A stretch of DNA of 36,372 nt, taken from positions 1 to 36,372 of the forward strand of contig CAYPNT010000020.1 in assembly GCA_964412235.1 (NCBI GenBank), read 5' to 3'. Source of the stretch: JAYZQT01 sp964412235. Lineage in GTDB: Bacteria > Pseudomonadota > Alphaproteobacteria > MPNO01 > UBA830. The notes beneath the pieces are model-generated. The model saw nothing but the letters and a program-made list of their open reading frames with translations, had not been told where the DNA came from and did not search any database. Of the stretch, positions 9,147-16,878 are shown piece after piece. The position numbers and the translations under genes were made by a program. Each line of letters opens with the position of its first letter. Position 1 is the first letter of the stretch.

Positions 9147-9703
9147 TAACTCTTGAACTCACTCGACTTCCCGTTTCTTGTCATGCGGCGAGCCCAAGAA
9201 ACAATATAAGCGCCACCCGAAATTGCCGTCGTTGCCGCCGCAAGATAGATCATCAAGTTAGGAAGAAAGTCAAAATCGACTTTTAGCGAAAGCTCGGCAA
9301 GAATCAAAACAACGAGCATCATTTGAACCCCGGTGTTTATTTTACTCACCAATAATGGGTGCATCCGTACCTTGACCTGCAACAAAAACAGCACAATAAC
9401 TCCACCCAAAATAAACAAATCTCGAAAAACAACAAAGACGACAAGCCAAGTCGGCAAATCTTGCCGCAAGCCCAGTGTAATGAATACACTAACAAGCAAC
9501 GCCTTGTCGGCCAGAGGGTCTAGCATCGCGCCCAATTCGGTTACCTGATCGTTACGTTTTGCGAGATAACCATCCAGTCCGTCGGAAAACACCATCACGA
9601 CAAACAGTGCAAGTGCCGCCATATAGGCGGCCTCAATTAGCAGATAAACCTCAATCGGGACACACAGGAGGCGCCCAACAGTGATTAAATTAGGTAAGTT
9701 CAC
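9146..9703 (-). CDS. CDP-alcohol phosphatidyltransferase (PgsA-like)
   Basis: Integral inner-membrane enzyme of the CDP-alcohol phosphotransferase family, most likely CDP-diacylglycerol--glycerol-3-phosphate phosphatidyltransferase or a paralogue making another phospholipid headgroup. The signature Dx2DGx2ARx8-9Gx3Dx3D is present in the stretch starting FSDGLDGYLAKR at about residue 40, with K-R following the Ala where the consensus has A-R. The 185 residues and about five hydrophobic segments fit the family. The start is GTG at 9703. It lies 27 nt after the DUF2066 gene and overlaps hdaA by one base. Alphaproteobacteria often carry more than one such enzyme, so I leave the symbol blank. Family assignment is strong; substrate is inferred. 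Confidence 0.85.
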   Translation of the reverse strand: MNLPNLITVGRLLCVPIEVYLLIEAAYMAALALFVVMVFSDGLDGYLAKRNDQVTELGAMLDPLADKALLVSVFITLGLRQDLPTWLVVFVVFRDLFILGGVIVLFLLQVKVRMHPLLVSKINTGVQMMLVVLILAELSLKVDFDFLPNLMIYLAAATTAISGGAYIVSWARRMTRNGKSSEFKS

Positions 9704-9730
9704 GCCATATAATCCTAGTCTTTTCCAACA

Positions 9731-10915
9731 TTACCTCTTAGATACTTTGTTCTTACGCAAGTCTCTAAGCAGCCAACGATTCTTTTCCTTTCTCAGAGAT
9801 AAATCTTGTTGGGCAAGTGCAACACAAAGTTGATGGGCATCGCCATAAAAAACTATATTCAGGAAGATATGACGACGTGAAATGGAAATTATCTGCGCCG
9901 CGTTCAATAAGGCAATACGACGCAATCTAGCTCTTATGTTTACCCAGTCAGGAAGGGTATTGAAAGATACTTTTGTCTTAAGCTCACTGAGTTTATTGAA
10001 GCGTATCAAATTTTCTCTTTTCCATTTTTCTTCAATGATTTCTGCGAGACTTTGTGCTACACGCCTGGTCGCATCCTCGATGGTCTCGTTATCTCTCAAT
10101 GCAAAAATAAATTCACTAGGGGCTTGTGGGTTTAGGTCACCAAAATACCGGAGAGATGTGGTAATCGACCTCGTACCGGTAGAAAAGTCTATATTTAACG
10201 ATGCGTTTACAACGATAACTTTTTCTGAAGAGTACCTATTTGCGACAAGCTTTAGTTGATTTAAGTCGCCAGATACCGCCTGGCGTGCGCTCAGGTCTCT
10301 GATATCAAGAAGACTCCCAATTGGTAATCGCATCGGCACTAACCCGTCCGAGACAGGGATGCCCCGCCAAGCAGCTAGCCAAGGGTTTGGGTTGTCCCAA
10401 AGGAGCGTAACCCCAGATGATGCAAAAACCGGAATGATCAGCAACGGCTTAGACATAGTTTCAGCAAATCCGACACCCAAAACACGAAGAAAACGCCGGA
10501 CTTCTGAGCGTCTAAATTGAAATCTCAGCGTTCCAATATAACGTATCGCCGAACGCCGTTCTTCATCCACGCTGTAACTTTGTATTAGAAGATTAAGTTC
10601 CGACTGGTCAATTTCTGGCACCGAGTTACGCTCTCCAACTGGAACTAAGCGTTTAATCAACCGGTCTGACGCCTTGCGATGCCCTAGCTCTATAGCTTTC
10701 TGACGCGCATCAGCAGCCGTCGCGGCAGTAATATCAACCAACACATCGGTTACGAGATAAACGTCTGTATGCTCCGCACTGGCAGCCGGGGAGCCATTTA
10801 TCTGTTGCCATAAAACAACTATCAAACCAATTACACAACAGATTCGCCCAATAGCGTTCAAATTTATGCGTAATTCGGATAAAATGTGTTTGAAAGGTGC
10901 GACTCGCCTCATCAT
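9731..10915 (-). CDS. Exported DUF2066-domain protein
   Basis: Protein of unknown function. I choose ATG 10915 (394 residues) because it gives a proper signal peptide: MMRRVAPFK, a hydrophobic stretch (about 22-36), and a likely cleavage after SPAASA near residue 46. An open frame continues further upstream but would overlap the start of purM. The mature part begins TDVYLVTDVLVDITAATAADARQKAIELGHRKA, which I recognise as the DUF2066 pattern found beside purM in alphaproteobacteria, and is mixed alpha/beta without obvious catalytic motifs. It is periplasmic or envelope-associated by inference. It is the first gene of a minus-strand set with the PgsA-like enzyme and hdaA. Its start is only 19 nt from the divergent purM start. 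Confidence 0.75.
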   Translation of the reverse strand: MMRRVAPFKHILSELRINLNAIGRICCVIGLIVVLWQQINGSPAASAEHTDVYLVTDVLVDITAATAADARQKAIELGHRKASDRLIKRLVPVGERNSVPEIDQSELNLLIQSYSVDEERRSAIRYIGTLRFQFRRSEVRRFLRVLGVGFAETMSKPLLIIPVFASSGVTLLWDNPNPWLAAWRGIPVSDGLVPMRLPIGSLLDIRDLSARQAVSGDLNQLKLVANRYSSEKVIVVNASLNIDFSTGTRSITTSLRYFGDLNPQAPSEFIFALRDNETIEDATRRVAQSLAEIIEEKWKRENLIRFNKLSELKTKVSFNTLPDWVNIRARLRRIALLNAAQIISISRRHIFLNIVFYGDAHQLCVALAQQDLSLRKEKNRWLLRDLRKNKVSKR

Positions 10916-10920
10916 ATAGT

Positions 10921-10926
10921 TATAAT
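10921..10926 (+). promoter_or_regulatory. Consensus -10 hexamer in the purM/DUF2066 divergent gap
   Basis: A perfect TATAAT lies in the 19-nt gap between the two divergent start codons, without a good -35 at the standard distance. If used, transcription would begin near 10933, almost on the purM TTG, giving an essentially leaderless message. It may instead be an AT-rich chance match, with the real promoter inside the DUF2066 coding region. Confidence 0.35.
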
Positions 10927-10934
10927 ACCATTTT

Positions 10935-12014
10935 TTGTTAGGCAACGTAGTTATAACCAGTCCAACATACAAAAATTCAGGTGTCGATATAGATGCCGCC
11001 TCGAAGCTCGTCGAATCCATTAAGCCTTTAGCGAACGCAACTAAAACTTCAGGTGTAATTGGCTCGCTAGGTGGTTTCGGTGGTTTATTTGACCTCCAAG
11101 CAGCAGGATACTCCGACCCCATTTTAGTGGCAGCAACGGATGGTGTGGGTACAAAGCTTAATATCGCGATTGAAATGGGTGTTCATCGTACAATCGGAAT
11201 AGATCTGGTTGCAATGTGCGTAAACGATTTGATTGTTCAGGGTGCAGAGCCCCTTTTCTTTTTGGACTATTTTGCAACTGGGCGCTTGAACAATACCGTG
11301 GCATCCGACGTTATAAGCGGGATTTCTACCGGATGTAGATACGCGAGTTGCGCACTAATTGGGGGCGAGACCGCGGAGATGCCAGGTATGTACGGCGGTG
11401 GAAGTTATGACCTGGCAGGATTCGCGGTTGGAGCAGTTGAACGTGACAGGTTACTTCCACACAGCAACATTGGCCCAGGCGATGTTATTCTAGGCCTAGC
11501 ATCGTCGGGTCTCCATTCAAACGGTTTTTCCTTAGTACGTCACATACTCGCTGATAAGAAAATACAATATCCAGACCCAGTACCCTTTGCCGAAGACGTC
11601 TCGTGGGGGCAATATCTTCTCACACCAACTCGGATATATGTGGACGCTTGCTTGGACATCCACCGACTTGGCCTGGCCAAAGGTTTTTCGCACATAACGG
11701 GCGGTGGATTGTCTGATAATATTCCACGAATTCTTCCAGCTGAAACTTCGGCTGTACTCGAACCATCGGTCTGGGAAACACTGCCTATCTTTCGATGGCT
11801 TATTACCGAAGGGGGTGTATCAAGTGAGGAGATGGTTAAAGCCTTTAATTGCGGAATTGGAATGGTTGCAATTGTCGACGCCGATGACGCACAGATCGCC
11901 ATTGAAACCATGGAAAAGCGAGGCGAAAAGGTGTGGAACATTGGACAGATACGGGAATTCGAGGGGGACGAAAGAGTTGAACTAAACAACCTCCTCACGT
12001 CTTGGGGCATATGA
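10935..12014 (+). CDS. purM: Phosphoribosylformylglycinamidine cyclo-ligase (AIR synthetase)
   Basis: Fifth step of purine synthesis: ATP-dependent ring closure of FGAM to AIR. PurM signatures are complete: YKNSGVDIDAAS near the N-terminus, DGVGTKLNIA (about 63-72), GGETAEMPGMYGGGSYDLAGF (about 142-162), SSGLHSNGFSLVR (about 190-202) and HITGGGLSDNIPR. The 359-residue length is normal. The only in-frame canonical start near the expected N-terminus is TTG at 10935, and there is no strong Shine-Dalgarno. The codon just before the common Thr-Ser-Pro start of relatives is ATA, so the exact start is uncertain. The stop overlaps the purN ATG (ATGA at 12011-12014), typical of the purM-purN pair. Confidence 0.95.
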   Translation: MLGNVVITSPTYKNSGVDIDAASKLVESIKPLANATKTSGVIGSLGGFGGLFDLQAAGYSDPILVAATDGVGTKLNIAIEMGVHRTIGIDLVAMCVNDLIVQGAEPLFFLDYFATGRLNNTVASDVISGISTGCRYASCALIGGETAEMPGMYGGGSYDLAGFAVGAVERDRLLPHSNIGPGDVILGLASSGLHSNGFSLVRHILADKKIQYPDPVPFAEDVSWGQYLLTPTRIYVDACLDIHRLGLAKGFSHITGGGLSDNIPRILPAETSAVLEPSVWETLPIFRWLITEGGVSSEEMVKAFNCGIGMVAIVDADDAQIAIETMEKRGEKVWNIGQIREFEGDERVELNNLLTSWGI

Positions 12015-12661
12015 GGACCGCTATACTGATTTCTGGTCGTGGCTCAAATATGCAATCTTTAGTGAATGCCGCCTCGGCTCCCCATTTTCCCGCGCAAATA
12101 AGCCTTGTTATATCAAATAGGGGCGATTCTCCTGGGCTAAATTGGGCACGCAAAAAAGGTATCAATTCGAAACTGATAGACCATCGCAATTATTCTGAAC
12201 GCGATACATTTGAGAAAGAGTTAGACCGGAACCTGGTGGGAGAAGGGATCGAACTAATATGCCTCGCTGGGTTCATGCGGCTTTTAACTGGGGAATTTGT
12301 CTCCCGTTGGCACAATCGAGTACTCAACATACATCCATCACTGCTTCCCGCCTATAAAGGCCTCAACACACATCAACGTGTGATTGATGACGGTGTCAAA
12401 TTTACCGGATGTACTGTCCACTTCGTCCGTCCTGAGATGGATAAAGGGCCAATTCTAGCACAAGCGGTTGTACCTGTTCTCCCAAACGACAATGCGGAAA
12501 TACTTGCGGCTCGAGTTATGGTAGCGGAGCATAAATGCTATCCATTCGCGCTGAGGCTTGTTGCAAGCGGAAAAACTAAGATAGCGAAAAACATCGTACT
12601 CGTAGAAAATTCCACAAACCTTGAGGTTGTTATAATGAATCCCGATGACAACCATAGCTGA
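12011..12661 (+). CDS. purN: Phosphoribosylglycinamide formyltransferase (GAR transformylase)
   Basis: Third step of purine synthesis: transfer of a formyl group from 10-formyl-THF to GAR. Family motifs: the phosphate-binding loop ISGRGSNMQSLV (7-18), AGFMRLL for folate binding (about 82-88), NIHPSLLPAYKGLNTHQRVIDDG with the catalytic Asn and His (about 103-125), and GCTVHFVRPEMDKGPI with the catalytic Asp. I start at ATG 12011, which overlaps the purM stop with GGGG just upstream, instead of the TTG three codons earlier; this gives 216 residues, typical of the family. Translational coupling to purM is likely. Confidence 0.95.
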   Translation: MRTAILISGRGSNMQSLVNAASAPHFPAQISLVISNRGDSPGLNWARKKGINSKLIDHRNYSERDTFEKELDRNLVGEGIELICLAGFMRLLTGEFVSRWHNRVLNIHPSLLPAYKGLNTHQRVIDDGVKFTGCTVHFVRPEMDKGPILAQAVVPVLPNDNAEILAARVMVAEHKCYPFALRLVASGKTKIAKNIVLVENSTNLEVVIMNPDDNHS

Positions 12662-12745
12662 ACAGATTATATTCCAATTGTGGTACTGTAGCTGATCGAT
12701 CCAAATTTTCTCTGTAAACTAAGTAAGCGTGGAGTACACCAACAC

Positions 12746-12874
12746 ATGACGTTGAACATGGACCAAGAGATTGAGCGCCATCAAAAGGGATGGGAAAGTT
12801 TCGCCAAAATGTTGTTTGTTGGCACCGTCTCAGTAGTTATAATTATTGGACTAATGGCACTTACCCTCTTATAG
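12746..12874 (+). CDS. Small single-span membrane protein, aa3-type cytochrome oxidase subunit IV-like
   Basis: A 42-residue ORF: MTLNMDQEIERHQKGWESFAK, then a hydrophobic segment of about 20 residues (LFVGTVSVVIIIGLMALTLL) that ends at the stop. The charged N-terminus with H-x2-GW-x2-FxK followed by a single C-terminal helix matches the small subunit IV (COX4_pro_2 type) of alphaproteobacterial aa3 cytochrome c oxidases. A GTGGAG Shine-Dalgarno-like stretch lies about 10 nt upstream. It sits 84 nt after purN and is convergent with ndk; no other oxidase gene is in the window. The hydrophobic pattern is certain, while the family call rests on a short motif. Confidence 0.65.
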   Translation: MTLNMDQEIERHQKGWESFAKMLFVGTVSVVIIIGLMALTLL

Positions 12875-12932
12875 GGACCCGTCCGAAACACACCTACTAA
12901 TTACATCCAACTTTATCCAGTCGCTCGAAGGC

Positions 12933-13355
12933 TTAACCGACAATGTCAGTTGAGCTAAAGAAAAACGATATCTCTTCTTTGGCATTAGCGGCCGAATCTG
13001 ATCCGTGGACAGAGTTTGCTTCGACCGACTCTCCAAACTCATTACGGATTGTTCCGGCATCAGCATTTGCGGGGTTCGTCGCACCCATCACAGACCTGTT
13101 CTTAGCAATAGCAGACTCACCTTCCAGAACTTGTACGACGACTGGACCTGAAGTCATAAAGGTACATAAATCTTCAAAAAAAGCTCTTTCTCTGTGTACA
13201 AAATAGAATTTCTCCGCTTGTTCACGCGATAGCTGGACCCGCCGTTGAGCCACAACCCGCAAGCCAGCTCCCTCGAGACGCGTTACAATTGCACCGGTAA
13301 TATTCCGGCGTGTCGCATCTGGCTTAATAATCGAAAGGGTTCGTTCTATTGCCAT
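12933..13355 (-). CDS. ndk: Nucleoside diphosphate kinase
   Basis: Transfers the gamma-phosphate between nucleoside triphosphates and diphosphates through a phosphohistidine, balancing NTP pools. The 140 residues start MAIERTLSIIKPDATRRNITG, with the conserved Lys in the IKPDA motif. The catalytic histidine is in NSVHGSDS (about residues 114-121), and ATNPANADAGTIRNEFG is the nucleotide-binding segment. An AAAGAGGAG Shine-Dalgarno lies about 10 nt upstream of the ATG. It lies 84 nt downstream of holC on the same strand and is probably the last gene of a pepA-holC-ndk unit. It is convergent with the small membrane ORF. Confidence 0.97.
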   Translation of the reverse strand: MAIERTLSIIKPDATRRNITGAIVTRLEGAGLRVVAQRRVQLSREQAEKFYFVHRERAFFEDLCTFMTSGPVVVQVLEGESAIAKNRSVMGATNPANADAGTIRNEFGESVEANSVHGSDSAANAKEEISFFFSSTDIVG

Positions 13356-13439
13356 GGCCGCGGGGACTCCTCTTTCAAAATTTGGCGGGCCTTATAGACG
13401 GTAAATTGTAGTCGGGCAACTGGTTGATCAAAGAATAGA

Positions 13440-13889
13440 CTAAACTTTCTTTTCCCACCGCCCCATTTCTGTCTGTTGCCAATACATTAATGCATGCCCG
13501 TTATCATTGTATAACTGCCAACGGATACGCGCATCGCGCACAGCATTTTCGTCTCGACCGTCAAATATGTCTAAACACCGGCGGTATAATTTAAGATTGG
13601 TGCACGCCACACCATCAATTAACAAGACAATTTCTGCGCCATTTGGATTTTCTTCGTCTGGCGTAATCCAAATTGGTTGTTGCTTAGCGTTGGCATCCCG
13701 TTTAGTCCCGTGTGGAATAAAAGAATTAGTGTCATAGGTCCACAACACACTAGAAATAACCTCAGCTCTTTCTTCGGATCCAGTACGTATTAACCCGCGT
13801 GATCCACTCTTCAGAAGCTTTTCGACCAATAGAGGAATGGCGTTTTCTACTGATGTATTTAACAAATGGTAGAAGCTGATTTCGGTCAT
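13440..13889 (-). CDS. holC: DNA polymerase III chi subunit
   Basis: Chi subunit of the replicative polymerase's clamp-loader complex, which links it to SSB. The 149-residue size matches E. coli chi (147). The start MTEISFYHLLNTSVENAIPLLVEKLLKSGSRGLI follows the chi pattern (T-x-FYHL near the N-terminus and a helix leading to a basic turn). Also visible are LWTYDTNSFIPHGT (about 49-62), the P-I-W-I-T segment, and NGAEIVLLIDG (about 83-93). The gene lies 19 nt after pepA, its usual partner, and is probably cotranscribed. The family is divergent in sequence, but motif and neighbourhood agree. Confidence 0.88.
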   Translation of the reverse strand: MTEISFYHLLNTSVENAIPLLVEKLLKSGSRGLIRTGSEERAEVISSVLWTYDTNSFIPHGTKRDANAKQQPIWITPDEENPNGAEIVLLIDGVACTNLKLYRRCLDIFDGRDENAVRDARIRWQLYNDNGHALMYWQQTEMGRWEKKV

Positions 13890-13908
13890 TTCTGCCGTAT
13901 ATCGTTAT

Positions 13909-15408
13909 TTACTCTTCATAGCATTCTAAGATTAATCGGTCTAACAATCTGACACCAAAGGCCGTTCCACCCTTTGGAACTGTTGGGGCATTTTTATTCG
14001 ACCAAGTTACACCCGCTATATCTAGATGAGCCCACTTAACTCCATCTTTAATGAACCGTTGGAGAAATTGTGCCGCAGTAATTGATCCACCCCACCGCCC
14101 ACCAATATTCTTCATATCAGCAATGTCGGAATTAATGAGCTTATCGTATGCTGCTCCAAGAGGCATACGCCACACATTTTCTCCTACCGCCGCTCCCGAA
14201 GAACTAAGACGTGCGGAAAGCTGATCATCGTTACTAAAAAGGCCCGCGTTTTCATTGCCCAATGACACTATGATTGCACCTGTTAAGGTGGCAAGATCGA
14301 TCAAAGTGTGTGGCTTATATCGTTCTTGGCAGTACCACATAGCATCGGCTAGAACTAAACGCCCTTCCGCATCAGTGTTTAAAACCTCTACAGTCTGCCC
14401 AGACATCGTTTTAACGACGTCACCTGGACGTTGTGCTTTTGAGGAGGGCATGTTTTCGACTAGGCCCACTACGCCCACCGCATTAACCCTTGCTTTACGG
14501 CCGGCAAGGGCCTTCATCAAACCTATAACGACGCCTGAGCCAGCCATATCCCATTTCATGTCTTCCATACCAGAGGCCGGTTTTATGGAAATGCCACCTG
14601 TATCGAATGTTACTCCCTTACCCACAAAAGCGATTGGGGCTTTGTTTTTAACGCGAGGAGCGCCTTGCCACCGCATAATCACAAGCCGAGGTTTATTTGC
14701 AGACCCTTGACCAACACCAAGTAATGCACCCATGCCTAACTTTGCCATTTGTTTTTCATCAAGCACTTCAACTTTGACACCTATTTTCGTCAATGACCGC
14801 GCCTGGCGGGCCAGTGCTATAGGATAAATGACGTTAGGGGGCTCCGAAATAAGGTCTCGCGCAAAAAAAACGCCGTCCGCAACCCTTTGTTTCTCTGAAA
14901 ACATTGCGCGGGCTTCGTTAGAGTTTCGTGACGCAAGTTTAAGTGTGCGGATGCTAGGCTTGGCCTCGGCCTTTTCCCGAGTACGATATTTATCAAACCG
15001 ATAGGACCCAAGTAGTGCCCCGTACGCAGCGTTTGCCGCAATTTCGGAGGCCTTTAACTTCGATTCACTGATCGTATCAATACCGATTAACGCTTCCTTA
15101 TCACCTGAACAACCCACTTCTTTCCACGCCTGGCCACCAAAGGCTTGTGCGCCAAGTTCGTCAAACATCTTGCTCTCTCCAAGCCCTATTAGTACCACTC
15201 TATCAGCCTCTATCCCGGAAGGTGACATCAGGGTTAGCGTCTGACCTTTTCTGCCCGAAAAGTGGCTCGCATCCATTGCACGACGAATCGCACCATCCGT
15301 ACTCTTATCGATCCGTTCAGCGGTTGCCAAAAGCTTTCCTTCAGCTAACACCCCGACAACAATGGACCCACTGGATAGTACAGAATGGGTTGAGAAAGTT
15401 ATTTTCAT
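13909..15408 (-). CDS. pepA: Cytosolic leucyl aminopeptidase (M17)
   Basis: Hexameric dizinc/dimanganese aminopeptidase releasing N-terminal residues from peptides; in some bacteria it also binds DNA. At 499 residues it is full length. Metal and catalytic residues are all visible: K264 and D269 in VGKGVTFDTGG, D287 in MKWDMAGSG, and D346, E348 and R350 in NTDAEGRLVLAD, the M17 signature. The N-terminal macro-like domain spans about 1-165. The start is ATG 15408. It heads the pepA-holC-ndk set and is divergent from the lptF operon across a 357-bp gap that carries a dyad just upstream of this start. Confidence 0.96.
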   Translation of the reverse strand: MKITFSTHSVLSSGSIVVGVLAEGKLLATAERIDKSTDGAIRRAMDASHFSGRKGQTLTLMSPSGIEADRVVLIGLGESKMFDELGAQAFGGQAWKEVGCSGDKEALIGIDTISESKLKASEIAANAAYGALLGSYRFDKYRTREKAEAKPSIRTLKLASRNSNEARAMFSEKQRVADGVFFARDLISEPPNVIYPIALARQARSLTKIGVKVEVLDEKQMAKLGMGALLGVGQGSANKPRLVIMRWQGAPRVKNKAPIAFVGKGVTFDTGGISIKPASGMEDMKWDMAGSGVVIGLMKALAGRKARVNAVGVVGLVENMPSSKAQRPGDVVKTMSGQTVEVLNTDAEGRLVLADAMWYCQERYKPHTLIDLATLTGAIIVSLGNENAGLFSNDDQLSARLSSSGAAVGENVWRMPLGAAYDKLINSDIADMKNIGGRWGGSITAAQFLQRFIKDGVKWAHLDIAGVTWSNKNAPTVPKGGTAFGVRLLDRLILECYEE

Positions 15409-15430
15409 TTATTAGCTCCAAATACCGTTA

Positions 15431-15461
15431 TGTGCTGAACATCACTCTAAAAACCAGCACA
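15431..15461. repeat. Inverted repeat upstream of pepA
   Basis: Perfect 7-bp arms TGTGCTG and CAGCACA are separated by 17 nt, 23-53 nt upstream of the pepA ATG. It could be an operator for a dimeric regulator or a hairpin in the pepA leader. No family can be assigned from the sequence. Confidence 0.5.
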
Positions 15462-15729
15462 GAAAAGTACCAAACATTTTCACGTACCTAAAGTAAAGTT
15501 CGCATGAAACGTCTGAAAATTTATGAAAAATATCTGGGTCTCGCGTAATCTATTGCAGCCAAGAAAGCCCCCCCTGTTTAGCAAAACTCAACAGGATTTT
15601 GAACATCAAAACTATAAGAATATACATTAACAACAATAAGCAACCCTGAAATACAAGACGAAGTTAAATCAGGTGTGCGAAAAATAAGCATATGTTATTT
15701 AACGGATTGAATTCATTCATAATTTCCAT

Positions 15730-15759
15730 TGTGACAGTCATAACACAAAGTCATATAGT
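15730..15759 (+). promoter_or_regulatory. Candidate lptF-operon promoter
   Basis: TGTGAC (15730-15735), an 18-nt spacer and TATAGT (15754-15759) make a moderate sigma70-like promoter. The predicted start of transcription, about 15766, coincides with the lptF ATG, so the message would be leaderless. No Shine-Dalgarno is seen before the ATG, which is consistent with that. Weak evidence, by eye. Confidence 0.35.
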
Positions 15760-15765
15760 GGCTCT

Positions 15766-16878
15766 ATGAGCCGCGTGCATAATTATATTTTCCGACAACT
15801 TGTCTGGTGGACGATTATCGTTGCAACAAGCCTGACCTGTGTGGTCTGGCTCACCCAGTCGTTGCGGTTCGTTGATATGATCGTAAATCGAGGCTTATCA
15901 GTGACTTCATTTCTATCTTTTACTCTTCTCCTGCTCCCAACTTTTCTGTCACTAATAGGCCCCATCGCAATGTTCGTTGCAATAATTTTCACATACAATC
16001 GAATGCTGAACGATAGAGAAATTATAGTTTTGAGCGCAAGTGGCCTTAGTCCAATTAAAATTGGCCGACCAGCGTTAGTTCTATCAGTCCTATTAATGGG
16101 CTTTGGTTATCTCAATTCTCTGTACCTTATGCCGTCATCGTTTAGGGAATTTAAAGACCTGCAACGAGAATATCGCTCAGACCTAGCATCAGTATTTCTG
16201 CAAGAAGGTGTATTTAATCCTATAATCGAGGGAATTACTGTATTCGTCCGAGAACGTAATAAGGCCGGAGAACTCTCCGGCATAATTGTTCATGACGAGC
16301 GCAAGCCAGAAAAACCGATTACAATAATGGCAGAAAAAGGAGCAATTATCGCAGGCGATCGCGGGCCCCGTGTTTTGATGATTAACGGAAATCGTCAGGA
16401 AGTATCCTCGACTAACGGTCGTTTATCATTACTTTATTTTGAACGATATACGTTCGACCTTCAGGATATAAACGAAACAAATTTAAATGTTTGGAGAGAG
16501 CCTAGGGAGAGATTTCTACACGAACTATTTTATCCAGGGTCTCAAAAAGACTATAGGAAACTGCGAATGGAGGGAATGTTCCGCGTCTCGTCTCCGATCC
16601 TTTACTTTGCCTTTACCGTAATTGCGCTAGCTCTTCTGCTTACGGGTCACTTATACAGACGGGCCCAATATATTCGAATATTAACCGCGGCAGGGGGGGT
16701 CATAATTCTGCAAATGAGCGTTCTTGGCCTAAAAAGCATCGGCGAAAGATTTCACCAAATAGAAGCTTTAATATATTTAATACCAATTATCTTCTCTATA
16801 CTCTTTTTTGCTATCTTACTTTCGGAAAAGCGTGGCACACGAAATCCACGAGGTGGCGCAGAAATTAGTGTCGAATGA
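15766..16878 (+). CDS. lptF: LPS export permease LptF
   Basis: One of the two inner-membrane permease subunits of the Lpt ABC transporter that extracts LPS from the inner membrane for transport to the surface. The 370 residues show the family layout: an N-terminal VHNYIFRQLVWWTIIVATSLTCVVW helix start, three helices in the first 120 residues, a periplasmic beta-jellyroll domain (about 125-255, including IIEGITVFVRERNKAGELSGIIVHD), then three C-terminal helices (about 270-355). Its stop overlaps the lptG start (ATGA). It heads an lptF-lptG-lptD-surA-pdxA-rsmA operon. The ATG has no recognisable Shine-Dalgarno. Confidence 0.93.
   Translation: MSRVHNYIFRQLVWWTIIVATSLTCVVWLTQSLRFVDMIVNRGLSVTSFLSFTLLLLPTFLSLIGPIAMFVAIIFTYNRMLNDREIIVLSASGLSPIKIGRPALVLSVLLMGFGYLNSLYLMPSSFREFKDLQREYRSDLASVFLQEGVFNPIIEGITVFVRERNKAGELSGIIVHDERKPEKPITIMAEKGAIIAGDRGPRVLMINGNRQEVSSTNGRLSLLYFERYTFDLQDINETNLNVWREPRERFLHELFYPGSQKDYRKLRMEGMFRVSSPILYFAFTVIALALLLTGHLYRRAQYIRILTAAGGVIILQMSVLGLKSIGERFHQIEALIYLIPIIFSILFFAILLSEKRGTRNPRGGAEISVE

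Larger units (their letters stand above)
15409..15765. other. Gene-free divergent region between pepA and lptF
   Basis: The only stretch over 300 bp without a gene. It is AT-rich. I see a 7-bp dyad TGTGCTG / CAGCACA (15431-15437 and 15455-15461), a 6-bp dyad CCTGTT / AACAGG with an 11-nt loop (15573-15578 and 15590-15595), and a possible lptF promoter at the right end. I found no convincing small ORF with a Shine-Dalgarno, no tRNA and no direct repeat. It presumably holds the promoters for both flanking operons. Confidence 0.7.

Noticed and set aside
10916..11122. N-terminal extension of the DUF2066 frame up to 11122
   Set aside because: It overlaps the conserved start of purM on the other strand and would bury the signal peptide internally. 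ATG 10915 gives a normal exported protein.
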